A stretch of DNA of 64,000 nucleotides from Membranipora membranacea (GCA_914767715.1 OU612074.1:19578062-19642061); one strand, 5' to 3'. Shown: positions 1-12,839, numbered from the stretch's first letter. The notes: a model not told the origin generated them from the letters alone. Made by a program: numbers and translations.

Positions 1-880
1 CCGGTGTTCACATGGTTGGTATCCCGTGGTGGCAAAAAGGCTTCCACATGATACTCTGACAATTGCCAGATGCCAAATAGCCATCTGGTCACTGAAAGGC
101 ATCCGGGCTAAAATCTGACAGGAGGTGGATGGGTTGTAGACAACAATCATTACTAGGGCAAAAACTCATCTGGATGGTGTCATTACAGCAAAAATTACCG
201 TTCCCAGCCAAACCAGATGGGTTTTTTCCAGCATATGCTACAAGCTCATCCGGACGTGTATTTAGCGACCAACAGTTGCCAAATGGTCATCTGAATGGGC
301 CCATGACAGTCACACTTCGAGATTGAATGTATGGCCAGTAAGCACTGCCTATGTTATGTAATGTCAGTGTCTTTTCCAACAGTTATGTTCATGATAGAAT
401 TTTGGAAATGATGCCCTCAGCAACATTGAGTAGGATGTGGTTATGGTGATTTATTTTAGTTGTGCTCTCTTTGCAAATGACAAGACAACTTTTGTATATT
501 GTGCTTTGATTCATATGCGATCAAAAGTTTTCATGGTCTGTATATCCAACCGTTTTTAGAACCAACTTTATTTCCAGCAGGAAATAAAGTCATGCTGTCG
601 AAGATGTGTATGTAATAGCTTCAGTCACATTATAATGAATTCAAAATATACTACTTATCCACAGGGACTGAGTATAGTTTATCACAAAGGCATAGTGATA
701 TATACACGGATAACAGGTCGAGCTTACCCTGTCTCACTCACTATAAACTAAACATATTTACGATTCTTCCTTTCTGAACCAATTATTATTACTTGTGGCT
801 AATCAAGGAACATATTTATTCCATAAGTCGGCATTCTTTTCTTGCTGTATTGGAAACTGTTATTTTTTTTCTTATTGCAG
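1..880. other. 5' flank, no gene assigned
   Basis: No exon here can be joined to the downstream transposase gene with confidence. A 65-codon open frame at 129-326 (+) has no recognisable domain and no flanking splice sites. The missing first exon(s) of the transposase gene may lie here or upstream of the window. Confidence 0.4.
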
Positions 881-3800
881 ATTGTTGTGTCACAGCTGTG
901 GGTGGTTTCACCGTGCAACAGAAACATGCATAGCAGAGGTAAGAAAAAATAAAATATCATTCGGCCTTCATTAGCCTCTATTTGCTATCAGTGGACCAAT
1001 TACTCAGCCACCACTGGGAGTTTGAATCTATAACTTTTTCTTTGTAACGTCAATCCAAGTGTTCTAGCATATGCATGCTAACATTGGTCAATCAAGTCTT
1101 TCAGTTTGAATATTCCTTGATGTACGCGGTAATGGTAACGATGTTGATAAATTTGTTATAGTAGATCTATTTCAATTTAGAGAGAACAAGTTGAGTCATC
1201 TGGGTAAGTGGTTGAAGCTTGTTTTGAATTGGTTCAGCTTTATTACTTTTTCATTTCAAAACCATTCATGACCATAAACATAAAATACACAGGATCAAGT
1301 TAAATATAAGTTCAAAGTAACTTGTGCTGTTTTCAATGCAAAGCTAGTCAATACAGTTATTGTCTTAGCTGTGTTTAAAGTTTAGTTGACTCACGCAAAG
1401 CATATTTATGATTGTAAACTTCCTGTGTGTTATTCTTGTCGTGTACTTGTATTTTAGACCAAGAGTGTGGAGTTGTCAGTTTTGCACACTGATAAATATA
1501 AACCGTGACAATTGTGAAGCATGTGGTAACCTAAATGGAAGTAATAGGTGAGTTGAGATTATTAAATAATATATGTACCCCAGAGAAGTAAGTTTTAGCC
1601 AGAGTTTAGTTGAGCTTGTTTGAGGGCGACTTAATGCTATCTTCTATTGGGATTCTATATGTAGGAATGTGATGAGATTAAATGTAAGCTAGTCTCTAAA
1701 TTTAGCTATTTCAATCATTTGTGAAAATATGAATTTTTTCTCCTGAAAAATATAAGTTCCTCTAGATTATGCATCACTAATAAAACAGCTGTAGTCCAAC
1801 AAGAGATAGTCACAACCACAGAGACTGGACACATGCGTTTATTGGTAAATCTCCAAAACCATAGATATCCTCAAGTTTATTTTGCATTATTTTCAGATCT
1901 TATGCTGACACAATAAAGGCGGATGTTTCGTTATCTGAGGCACAAAGTATTGAAAGTAAAGACAGAGGGTGAGTAAAGGTTACTTCACCAATATTTACAA
2001 TTCATCTGTGATTTGGTTTTATCAGCATCATGTCTTCAACTGACCGTCAGAGAAGCAAGCCTGTTAGAGCCCTATCTTAATAGGCAGCCTTATTATATTA
2101 CTGATATTTAGCATCAAGGTAGAATATATTGAATATACAGTATTTGTAGTCCTTGTTATTAGTATGCTCTCTGCTGCTACCTACCTAGTCAGAAAGTCTA
2201 TATCGGGTGAAAACATTATTTTGGATCTCTTTCTTTCCGATCAGATAACAATTTGTCCGGTTTTAATTGAAAAGTTATTAGCCGTTGTCAAATGTATGCC
2301 AAAGGTTTTGGAACATAAAATTATGGATTGATTCCTATTTCATAAGAGCCAAACATCAATGATGATATTTGCAGGGAATACAGTGAGCTACCAGTGACTT
2401 CCAGTGACGAGGACGTATGGCTTTGTAGTGGAACGAATTCACCAATCATTCTCAGCTCGGACAGGTAATATTACTTTATCACCTATCGACTGAACTCCAC
2501 AGTATACCTACAGTTACTTATACATGCAAAATACATCCTACACCAAGCAACTGTCCGTGCATTAGCCAAAAATCACAATAAAATTTGTTCATCTATACTG
2601 TGATTGGTGAATGATAATAGAGAAGCAATATCTATCCCTGTCAGGAGTATCATGAAGTATTGCTAAAGCTGCAGTTAAATCGTCTTATCAAAGACGCCAG
2701 CTTGATAAATGTAGGTTTGGTAATGTGTGAATATGACAGGAGAAACAGCTGCAGGAGAATTTTCTCTATTTAGGCAGTTACCGATCATGTGAAAGCATTC
2801 TACGTAGATATTGAGCTTTGTTCTGTTATTTTAGTGATGAATTCAGCGCTCTGACCCACAGCCCAGTCCGAAGAAAGAGAGCTTTGAATACCTCAACAGA
2901 TGCAAAATCTCCGTCGCTTAGTCCAGTCCGAAGAAAGAGAGCTTTGAATACCTCAGCAGATGCAAAATCTCTGTTGCTTAGTCCAGTCCGAAGAAAGAGA
3001 GCTTTGAATACCTCGGCAGATGCAAAATCTCCGTCGCTTAGTCCAGTCCGAAGAAAGAGAGCTTTGAATACCTCGGCTGTTTCAGAATCTGACAGTGACG
3101 TTACTGTCACTCAGGAAAACATGTGAGTACAAATATGAATACTGTGAAAATGCCAAGGCAATTTAATCTTGTTTACAAATATATAATGTAACAGTTTCAA
3201 TAATACCCCAGAGGAGTAGAGCATCCGAAGAACCAGTTTCCCTTCCCGCAGATGCTTGAAATCCCCTTTTCACAAAATCATAAAGTTCAGTGCACTAGCA
3301 AGCAAGCTGCATGTTACTGACTGGAACTGTGAAAGCTTTCCTCCTAGAGCCAATAAGAATATGACAGTTGGCGATTGATAAAATGATATATGTTAGTTTA
3401 GGTATTGTCTTTTCCTGTCCAAAAAGAAGACAACTACTCCACAAAATCACTTTTTGATAAAAAGCAGTTATTATAGCTCATATTAAGAAGCTGTTACTCC
3501 CTGCTCATATTCACTCACCCCTTCCCAATTAAGCTAGCTAAAATTTTGTGCGTGTTAACATTAGGTCACCCCCAAATTAGCTAACCTAGACTAAAGCTAA
3601 TATTCACACATTGACATAACATGAACCCCATCCCGGGCCTCTCCCGCACTTAATAATGGTGAACTGTGTTGTGTATTTTAGATGGAGCGTTCAGAAACAG
3701 CTAGAGAACATGAACATACTTGAAAAGTTACTGGAGAATCCGCCCCCTGGAGAAAAATCAGTAGGCAGTATTAGCAAATCAACAATGAGATATGTCGATA

Positions 3801-6034
3801 CTCAGAACAAGTGTGTGGGGGATATCATGGCAGATGGACAATGTAAATGGAAGAATGATGGGATTTACAGATGGTGGTATGTCAAGGATGGTAACACAAA
3901 TAGGTGTACCAAAAGTAAACACCGAGATGGTACCTCTCAGATTCCCTACGATACGTATTGTCTTGTTAAACAATATTTTAGTAACAGTGAATTTGATGTC
4001 AAGAGATACTGTGTGCACATTCAAAGCTGTAGGCACTCGATTGTGAATAACATTATCGCCATGGGATATCATTTTAAGGGTGAGCCTACACAGCTCCGCC
4101 CATCTCCACACGGCAACAGCAAATACAACACAAACGCATACACAATGATAAAGCCAAGCATCATAAAAGATGTGATGGAACTTTCTCAGACCATGTCTGT
4201 AACAAGGGCGATAGAGATGCATTGCAGTGCTAAAGGTGGACGCATAGCAATGAAGCCTGAAGAGCGGCCTTCTAAATCGACTATTTATCGTAAGAAGACT
4301 AGGGTAACCTCAACGGAGGACATAGACACACTGCTGGCCTTTGCTAAAGAAAATAGCGGATTAGTCAGGGTAGTGAAAGCCCATCCCTCCCCGATTTTGG
4401 TCATGGCGACTGAGCAACATTCACGAGATATGAACAGGTTTGCGCAAACTGGAACAGTTTCCATAGACCCAACATTCAACCTGGGTAATTTCTTTGTTAC
4501 CCCAATAACTTATACCAACACTCTGCTAACAAACAAGAGGTATGGCAATAGTGCGGTGTTTTGTGGACCGATGTTGATACACTTCAGGAAAACTAAAGAA
4601 ACATACAACAGCTTTTTTGAAGAAGTTAACAAACTGGTAGGCCACGATCAAGCCATAACTTGTTATGGCACTGACGGTGAGTTGGCACTGATTGAGGCCC
4701 TGGAAGAGACCTATCCAATGGCAACTGGACTGCGTTGTACCAAACATTTCTTGGACAACGCATCAAGACATCTGGATAATGGACACGCAGGCAAACAGAA
4801 GTTCCAGCATGAGCTGAAAACCTTATAAGAGGAGCCCATAGAAGCCTTTGATGATAACCTCACGTCGCTGATCAGTAAATGGCCGTCTACGGCTAAGTTT
4901 TTGAATGATCATGAACAGATCATGCGATACCAAATCCACTCATGTAATCACAATCAGAAGCTGTTTTATACCAATGCCAGTGAGAGCGTTAATGCGAACC
5001 TGAAACGCTTCACATCATTCAAACACCACGGACTGCTGGAATTTTTGAAGTTAGTGCAAGAGTTTTTTGTGTCTGAGGTCGGAGCAGCACATGATGGGTA
5101 TACAGGACATAGTGAGACCTACGCTCGGTCAGAAGTGACAGTTCCAGGTGTTGGCTCCTTTGATTGGAACAACATATCTGAGAAGGAGCGAAGACAGATA
5201 CTCAACAACTTAGACACTGTCGACTTAAATGAACCTGAAAATACCACTACCGCCTCACTCCCTAGTACTGACTTCAATATAAGCCCAGAAAACTGTAAAA
5301 TTTCTTGCCCGGTGAATGTCATCAAACTCATGTTTTCTAAAGCTGACGAGATTGTATGTAATGGACTTGTCATGAAAGCACCCAGTGTTGATGTCAACAT
5401 GAAAAACTATTCCTGCTGTTCTACATCTGAGCCAACAAAACTTTATACCATAAGTATTAAACCCACTGGCGCTGCAGTGTGCCAATGCAAACACTATATG
5501 CTCTACCACATATGTTCACATACGATCTCAGCTTCTCACATCAATATGACACTATACGATATGGTAATGTGGCACCGCAGAAAATTTAAAAGTCGTGTTA
5601 GCAGCAAAGTTCTATGTCAGACAACTGACACACACCGGTCTGGCCTAAAAGCAAACCAAACTACCAGAAAACGCAAATCAAAAAACACTGTACAAGAGTC
5701 TCCAACCATCAAATCTACTATTGACTGCCAGACGGATCACAAGAGTGTTCAGAGGCTTGTGTATATCAAAAACCATACCACGGTCACAAAGTGTCACATT
5801 TGTGAAATGGATATACCCACCGCAAGTGATTTATGCATTGGGGAATATGTCATGTCGAGGTCGTATAGAGACAAATCTAGCAAAAAACTTAAAATGAGTT
5901 TCAAGAAGCAATGGGCCTATAGCCATCTCCAATGCTTCGATAACAAGCGAGAAGTCCACATATGTCTTCCCATAGCTCAAAATCATAAATCTGAACTCAA
6001 AAGAAATAAAATTACAGTAATCGGCGATATGTGA
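881..6034 (+). CDS. MULE-family transposase gene with N-terminal zinc fingers; 5' partial, one in-frame stop
   Basis: Exons chain in phase at 881-938, 1181-1203, 1458-1547, 1897-1968, 2375-2464, 2835-3122 and 3682-6034. From the first full codon they total 991 codons including the final TGA. Early exons encode a PHD-like CxxCGWFH segment and a RanBP2-like finger (W-x-C-x2-C, then C-x2-C, about 1470-1530). The exon at 2835 has four 20-residue basic repeats with core SPVRRKRALNTS. The last exon carries the MULE DDE transposase core: Asp in IDPTFNLG (4466-4468), Asp in GTDGELAL (4673-4675) and Glu in NASESVNANLK (4982-4984). A SWIM zinc finger CxC...CxH follows (5480-5521), then a Cys/His cluster near 5790-5930. 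A single TAA (4826-4828) interrupts an otherwise open frame between the second Asp and the Glu. The gene is therefore either a very young pseudogene or carries a sequence error. The start codon is not located. A host-domesticated gene is possible, because no terminal inverted repeats were found. Confidence 0.82.
2860..3078 (+). repeat. Coding minisatellite, 4 x 60 bp
   Basis: Four head-to-tail 60-bp units each encode SPVRRKRALNTSxDAKSxxL inside one exon of the MULE-type gene. The period is a multiple of three, so unit gain or loss keeps the frame. Units differ by a few bases. The repeated RRKR is a possible nuclear-localisation or DNA-contact patch. The reverse strand is also open across the array; this is taken to be a by-product of the repeat. 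Confidence 0.95.
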
Positions 6035-6084
6035 AATATTTTCATTCATGATGTTGACCTTTCTATGACCATTAACGGGAAATT

Positions 6085-6300
6085 CTCATTAACAGATATG
6101 TCACTTTGTCTTTTTTTATCAATTTTTTTTTTTGATGGAATTAGGCCTTCAAAAGTTTTTTATCTGTTAGTGCATAAGCAATGTAATATCGGGACATTGT
6201 CCTTTTCAGATATGTCACTTTGTCTTTTTTTATCAATTATTTTTATTGACTGAATTATGCCTTCAAAATTATCTAATCTGTTCATGCATTTGCAATGTAA
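6085..6300. repeat. Two-copy tandem duplication downstream of the transposase gene
   Basis: A segment of about 120 bp starting with ACAGATATGTCACTTTGTC occurs twice in a row. Each copy has a T-rich tract and a GCCTTCAAAA-like core. The rest of 6035-6950 is AT-rich with no recognisable gene. It ends in a short CAGCCTGTT tandem near 6920. Confidence 0.8.
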
Positions 6301-6958
6301 TATAAGAATACAATACAATTTGCAATAATACTATAATGTAATTCCAACTGTTATATTAATGATTGCGGGATCAAGCACCCAACCACTAGTTAATTTTGCA
6401 TGATATATGTGTTATCACCCTCAGAAGAGAGTGGATTGTAAGTAATTAATAAGGTGTAAAGTGTCCGCAGTCGCAGTAGACTTCACTGGTTGATTGATGG
6501 CAGGAGATAATTTTTTTGTTTTGATGCCCGCTCCATCAGTTTATGTCAGAATTGCTTTATTGGTGGCTTAACTTGCCTCAAGTTGGTGTGACAGACACGT
6601 CTAAGTTTCAACAAGGAGTAACAGGGGAGCTATTACTCCTTGGTTTCAACCGACTGTGACCAGAGAAGACGGAAGCCATAACAGGTGTCTATTTTCTTAA
6701 TATTAAGATCATTGTAAACTATTTGGCTGGATTTCATCAAGCTACTAAAAGTTGCCTGCAATGTTAGATAATAGCCTACCACATTAGCTGAATGCTGAAA
6801 GAAAGCAGAGGCCGGGATTGTAAATAAAATAAAAATCAGCAATATCTAGGGAGTTGTCCACACTTTGGTATGTTCAGCCAATCAGATGAAAAGGATTTGG
6901 TAGTCTGAGAAACGCTGTTCAGCCTGTTCAGCCTGTTCAGCTGTTCAGCAATTTACAG

Positions 6959-8860
6959 TTACCGCTCCAAAACAAGAAAATATTGACTTAAATTCTTGAA
7001 TAACATTATAGGAAGACAGCGACAACAATGGTCAACTTCAATCCACGTGGTATAATAATCTACAACTAATAGATACCACTGGCCTTTAAATTCAAGGGTA
7101 TCCGAACCAAGTTCTAACCAAGGTCCATCAGGTAAACCACAGTCTTCATTGGGCTCATGCTTAATCTTTCCAAACTTGGTACAAATGTCACCCTTTTTAA
7201 TGAATTCTTCAATTTCCTTACTACAACCTGGCCACCAAAACAATTGCCGCGCTCTTCTTCGACATTTGCCAATATACTGATGACCTTGCGACGCAAAGCT
7301 TTTGGGATATAAAGCTTTTTAACCTCATCATCACATCCAGAAATGTCTAATGGCCATTCAAGCCGAATATACTGCTGTATATCCTTACAAATTGTATCAT
7401 TCATAATAGCTTGCAACAATTCCCTCTCCTGAAAATTTTCAGGCAAGATATGCTTCATGTTACAAGGCGACATTCGGTAACTTCCTTATCACTACCACTG
7501 GTCTGGGTATTAGGACGCCTTAAGAAATCTGCGATATACATACAAACACCAGGAGTGTGCGAGATAGTAAAATCATACCTCATAAGCCTCATTTTAAATC
7601 GCTGGACTCTTAAGTTGAGTTGGGTTGAGTCCTTTTCGCCTAACAATCTGATCAGGGGTTTATGATCAGTCTCGATTTCAAATGTTCTACCAACAAGATA
7701 GAAATCAAATTTCTCACATGCCCATGTAATGCCTAATGCTTCTAATTCAATCATGGCATAATTCTTTTCAGCAGGAAGTAATTTCCTAGATGCATACTCA
7801 ACTGGCTGCCATAATTCATCAACGGTAAACTGTAATAATACAGCACCAAGAGCTATTCTAGATGAATCAGCTGATACTTTATGCCTACTTCTAACGTCTA
7901 AAGAACAAAGGACAGGAGCACTAGACAACTCTACCTTAATTTCTTCAAATGCTGTTTGTTGGTCAATTCCCCAATAAAATGGGCTGGAATTAGTAGTCTC
8001 ATAAATGGGCGAACACAATTCAGCCAACTTACTACTAAACTTGTTTAGATAATTGACCATTCCTAAGAATCATTTAGCTTCTTTCTTAGTGGTGGGTGGT
8101 GAAATTGACATAATGGTTCTGGCCTTTTCTGGGTCTAATTTCACACCTTCTAAACAAACAACATGTCCTATAAAACTTAATTTCAGTAACGCCAAATTCA
8201 CATTTCTCCTTTTCCAAGGTCATACCAGAATTTTCAATTCTTTCTAGTACTAGACGCAACCTAGACCAATGCTCTTCTGCGTTTCTACCAAAGACAAGGA
8301 CATCATCCATCATACAAATAACTCCTTCTAAATCTAGAAGTATCTTTTCCATTGAGCGCTGGAAAATTTCAGGGGCGGATGAAAGTCCAAATGGCAAACG
8401 GCGGAACTGATACCGTCCCCAAAGGGTAAGAAAAGTAGTCAATGCTCGACTATCAGGATGCAAAACAATTTGCCAAAAGCCAGAATTGGCATCCAACTTG
8501 GAGAACAATCGACCTGTTGACAACTGTGATAACATATCGCTAACTCGTGGTAGGGGTAATGTTCCTTTTTATACCCCTATTTAACATAGTAAGGTCAACA
8601 CACATTCTTATCTTACCTGGGCTTTGCGCACTATAGTTAATCCCAAACACCAATCAGTTAGTTAGATGTTCTACAACTTCAATTACATTCATAGCAAGCA
8701 TAGTTTGTAATTCAGCCTTGGCCTTTTCTCTTAGACCTAATTCAATTGACCTTGGTGTGCGGACTTTAAAGGAGGTAACATCCGTCTTCATAATTATCTT
8801 ATAGGTCTCAGGCATGGTGCCTCGCCCTTCAATTAACTTAATAAATAACTTAAATGGATC
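6959..8860 (-). pseudogene. Decayed Ty3/gypsy retrotransposon pol (RT, RNase H, integrase N-part)
   Basis: Reading leftward on the minus strand, the reverse transcriptase N-terminal region (VRTPRSIELGLREKAKAEL, then GKIRMCVDLT) lies at about 8800-8570. RT continues at 8535-8086 with LDANSGFWQI, RRLPFGLSSAPEIFQ and the catalytic box variant MMDDVLVF. RNase H follows at about 7990-7600 (SADSSRIALGAVLLQ, IELEALGITWACEKF, TDHKPL). An integrase zinc region and the start of its core (LVVDYYTTWIEV) lie at 7243-6959. Frames change near 8090-8060, 7470 and 7240, and a TGA replaces Trp near 8650, so the copy is dead. Gag, protease, the integrase DDE remainder and LTRs are not visible. A tRNA-like element abuts the RT end at about 8872. 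Confidence 0.9.
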
Positions 8861-8871
8861 AATTGCTTTAC

Positions 8872-9070
8872 ATGCAAGGTAGCGTGGTGTAGTGGTCTAA
8901 GTGTCTGCCTTGCAATCTGATGGAGATTTTTGCCCTGGGTTCGAATCCCAGCTAGGACATTTTTTTTTAATTTTCACTAGTAAGCCTACTAGAGAAATTT
9001 AGTACTAGTGAAATTTAGTACCAGGTCCAGATAGCGAAAATAAACTCTAGCTAAATTAAACTCCTATAGG
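8872..9070 (+). mobile_element. tRNA-derived SINE-like element
   Basis: A pol III A-box-like stretch (TGGTGTAGTGGTCTAAGTG) and a perfect B box (GGTTCGAATCC) are spaced as in a tRNA, followed by a T run. The acceptor stem does not pair, so it is not a working tRNA gene. The same head and the same tail (TAAATTAAACTCCTATAGGG) occur in the MITE at 19163-19408, where the B box is deleted. It sits directly at the truncated end of the gypsy RT. Confidence 0.7.
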
Positions 9071-9335
9071 GTATATAGGAGGTCCTCTATGGTCTCACCT
9101 CTAGGATGCATTCTAGTTTTCTAGGATGTATCACACCCTCAGTACGAGGACTTCGGGCAACTTGCATCCATATTTAGGGGCAGCTCACCCTCTGTTTTGT
9201 CATAAACAGGGTATTTACTTCCTTCTCTCTCTACATTATTACCGGAGATTGTGTCTCTGATGATACTATTCTGGTGTTTGATTTTTTATTCTAACCCTGG
9301 TTCAATAAATTTTGATGTTATGATGGTTGTCCTAG
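9065..9335 (-). repeat. Dispersed repeat
   Basis: The reverse complement matches sequence near 50060-50310 and partly 24900-25040. Shared segments include CAAAACAGAGGGTGGGCTGC, a GTGATACATCxTAGAA block and AGGTGAGxCCATAGAGGACC. A related end (CATCAAAATxTATTxAA ... ACAATCTCCG) is also in both arms near 20830-20730 and 59660-59760. No coding capacity was recognised, so it is probably a non-autonomous transposon. Confidence 0.65.
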
Positions 9336-10358
9336 TCTTAGTCTAGTCTAGTCTTAGATCAATTCTCTGAATATTTTAGGTGTATGGATTTATGAGTCTT
9401 TGTTGTATTGTTACAACTTTTTACTGCTCTGCGTTAAACCTTAGCGTCATAGCCTGATGTCATACGCGCTGTTTTGTTATTTGGTGTAAATTCACTGCTA
9501 TGTGGTGTTACGAGACTCTTATCATTGTAAAACTATTTGTTCATAGGCTGCTGTACTGGTCTGGATAATGGTTTCTGGAGGCTGAAGAGTTTGTCAACAG
9601 ATACATAACACTCATATCAACCATCTGGTGCAAAATATCATAAACAGCAAGACCTCCCATCACTTCTTCATGCTTTCATTATGGTAAGTTCGTGCATGCT
9701 ATTCTTTTCACCAAGAAAACTGTTTTATTTGCCAGTTATCACCACTTACAATACGACCAAAAAGAAAGTTACATTTCTTGAATTCCAAACACAATTAAAT
9801 TTTTGAAGCCATTCTTTGTAACGGTATGTATTGCCGATATTTAACCTGTCATAATTTTAGGTGTATGGACTTGTGAGGAAGTTACAGTCTGTGTTGTAAT
9901 GTTACAACTGTTATTGCTCTGCGTTAAACCTTAGCGTTGTAAATTCAATGCTATGTGGTGTTACGAGACTCTATCTCTGTGAAAATATCTTTTCACAGAC
10001 TGCTGTACTTGTCCGGATATTCAAGATAACTGTCTCTGAAAACACAGAAGGGTTTGTCATTGGATCCGTTACACTCACATCAAACAAGCGGTTTATTATA
10101 TCATATAAAGCAAGACCTCCCATAACTTCTTAGCGCTTTCATCATGGTAAGTTTGTGCATGATATTATGTTTGCCCAGAAAACTGTTCAATCTATAGACT
10201 ACTATAGTAAAATCATTTAAATCATGTTAAGAGTTATCACCACTTAGTTTATCACCACCACTCATTACCTCATTACCGCATTACCACCACTCACTATGGT
10301 ACCGATAAGGTAAGTTACATTCCTTGATTTCCAACACAATTCAAGTTCTGAAGCCATA

Positions 10359-10471
10359 CTGTAGGAGAGAAATGAGTTTTTCTAAGGTCTGATACTCAGC
10401 TAGTTACTCACCACTATCTATAGGGACCAGCTGAGTGTCAGACCTTAGAAAAACTCATTTCTCTCCTACAG
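10359..10471. repeat. Local inverted repeat, 43-bp arms
   Basis: 10359-10401 (CTGTAGGAGAGAAATGAG...) and 10429-10471 are reverse complements with one mismatch, separated by 27 bp. The 48760-48870 homologue has only one arm, so this is a local inverted duplication and not a shared ancestral hairpin. Confidence 0.95.
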
Positions 10472-11852
10472 TAAGGTGTTTTGAGTATTGGATTGCAGAA
10501 CCATCATTGACATAACTGTGTATAAGCTTCTTTACTTGTATGAATGGGAGATCAAAATGTGCCAGTTTTATTTGTTTCAATTTACTGGCTGCTGCTTGCA
10601 GGTGCTGATTTTACCAATCTGTTACAACACTGAACAACAACAACAAAAATCAACGCGGAACAACGCCAATCAACCCCGAACAATACCGGTTAACACAGAT
10701 CAGCACAGATCACCATAGATCAACAACGATCAACACCAACGCTACAAGGCATCCTAATACAAACAACCTTCTGAGTGCTGGAGGCCTTCCTCCATGACAT
10801 TGTGAGTAACTTTCAATTAGAGTTCATTCAGTGTTCACCTGAGCCATAAAACCTCCTTGTACGCATTCATAATAATGATAAACACTTTGTAACTTGCTGG
10901 AATAGTTTCATCTCTGATTTTTGTCTTTAGGGAACAATATCGTTTATCCATATTCACATTTGATAAAATAATTGATGTATATTTATCTTTCTTATCGCAG
11001 GGCACACAAGCAGTTACGACCAGTATACTAAAGACCTGATTCTAGAAAAAGACAGATGAATTTATAAAAGGGAGTGTATCGTCGGCCAGGCATCCCAATT
11101 TATAATCAGCTGATATCATTGGTAGGTTTGACAATAAAATAATATCAAACAATAATTTTCTTACATGCATGCAGCCTGTTTTTTTTACAAAATAACCTCA
11201 TGATCTATGGTACATTCAATTAGTGCAGTATGGGTTGTCATTGGAATAAGTCAAGACTTTTACAAGTTTGCGATCCAGTGAAGAACATGCTGCATTCCAT
11301 TCTTGAACACAATCATAATCAATGAAATCCTTCTGCTCAACACAAACACTCTACTTAAACTCTACTGGTCTAAAATTCTCAGAAAAAGTTGATTGTAAGT
11401 TTACAGTTATTGCTCAATTACTGCAGTGGTAAATCATTTGGCAACTGTTTTTTTTTGCTTTTTGTATCCTCTCTTGACTTTATTCTTTTTTTGCAGTGCC
11501 TCATTCATTGAAGAGTAGAAAAATATTCAAAATGAGGTTGCCACATATGAATTGGGTATATGCCAGATACACTGACGAAGACAACCTAAATCAATCTGAA
11601 CTGAGTGCTGGAGCAACACTATCAGTCAGGCCTCCCTCTTCAAATTGTGAGTAACGTATTAGTCTGTAGACATGATTTAGTATGAACCTACTTTCGACTT
11701 TTGATGATACGTTCTGAAGCTTGCACTGCTTGTTACAAAAGTCATTACACTGTATTTGTGAATCACCATGATCGCAGGACACACATGCAATTCTTGAGGA
11801 TGATCAGATATAATTGGGAGATAAATAAAGATAGGAAGGCGTGCTGACAATC

Positions 11853-12061
11853 CAACATGTGACAGGACTCGCCCAAATCATCTTAGAGTAATATCCTTGG
11901 TAGGTTAAGTTTCAATAATAATGTGGTATACAGGGTTGAAACTTGGTACTTACTTTCAAAGTAAGTACCAAGTTTCAACCCTGTACACCACATGATTAAT
12001 GAAACTTAACCTACCAAGGATATTACTCTAAGATGATTTGGGCGAGTCCTGTCACATGTTG
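11853..12061. repeat. Near-perfect 209-bp palindrome
   Basis: Arms of about 100 bp (11853-11952 and 11962-12061) are almost exact reverse complements around a roughly 9-bp centre (CTTTCAAAG). Both ends read CAACATGTGACAGGACTCG inward. The left arm contains an exon-like block and its GTAGGTTAAG donor, so the duplication copied part of the exon array onto the other strand. Confidence 0.95.
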
Positions 12062-12839
12062 AATGATATATGACTTTGCACACATTGATTTTCTGGAGTT
12101 CCATACCCAAACACATATCATCTGGTGAAGTGACACTTAAAGATGTGTAACAACAATTATAATGGTGGGATGGTTCACCACTTGTCAACTACAGGATGAA
12201 GCTGTGGTACTTTGTCCAATAGGCTTGTTTCGCTCTTCACATGCTGATGTAGGCTTTCCAGTCACAAGACATGGTATCATTTGAGTTACTTTAAAGCATC
12301 TATAATTGGAAACTTTCACCCCCTTCATATTTACAGTGACTCATATCGATGAACCACCGGACATAGGAGGGCTGCTAAGAGCTGATAGATAGCCGGACAT
12401 ACCGGACAAATTCTGTGGTAGGTTTGATTGTATCGGCCTCACTATTTTACGATAGTTAAAGACATCAAGCATTTGCATTGAACTTGATGATCTTAAATCG
12501 CCAATATGCAAAACTCATAACTTGTTTTGGTGATTGTTGTCGTCATGAAAGTTAGAGACATCTTTATTTGAAAAAATTGCAATTTTTCTTTTTTTCGGGA
12601 TGAAATTGCTTGATTTGATCCATTTTCTGTCGTAGACCTCTAAGACATGTACCATTTTGTGTATTTAATTGAAGTTATTGAAAACCGTTTACCCGCACGA
12701 ATGGCTTTATTCATATTTACAGTGATTTCGTTGCCAAAGGGTGGGATTCTGTTCACTACATAATACATCACCAACCTGCCAGACAACATTAATATCTATA
12801 GTGCTGTAATCTCCAGGTAAGTTGATTGGTAGGAGCCAA

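Larger units (their letters stand above)
9378..12830 (+). pseudogene. Decayed duplicated-exon array (inverted partner of 46-49.4 kb)
   Basis: Small exon-like blocks with good acceptors and donors alternate here. Some end in AGGCCTCCCTCTTCAAATT|GTGAGTAAC (near 11648) and encode ECWSNTISQASLFKL. Others end in TATCATTG|GTAGG (near 11122) or ATATCCTTG|GTAGG (near 11899). A block at 12196 encodes DEAVVLCPIGLF. Two related 5' blocks (9378-9700 and 9855-10160) contain AGACCTCCCATxACTTCTT. Matching blocks occur in reverse order on the minus strand at 46.3-49.1 kb, where some are still open. Here frames are broken by stops, and the 10600 exon has (CAA)n expansion. The protein family is not recognised. 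Confidence 0.6.

Noticed and set aside
129-326. 65-codon protein near the window start
   Set aside because: No domain, no splice context, low-information sequence.
2826-3110. 94-codon minus-strand frame
   Set aside because: Produced by the 60-bp repeats on the opposite strand of a good exon.
3779-4222. 147-codon minus-strand frame
   Set aside because: Shadow of the transposase exon.
8872-8960. A functional tRNA gene
   Set aside because: Boxes are good but the acceptor and other stems do not pair, and copies recur in repeats.
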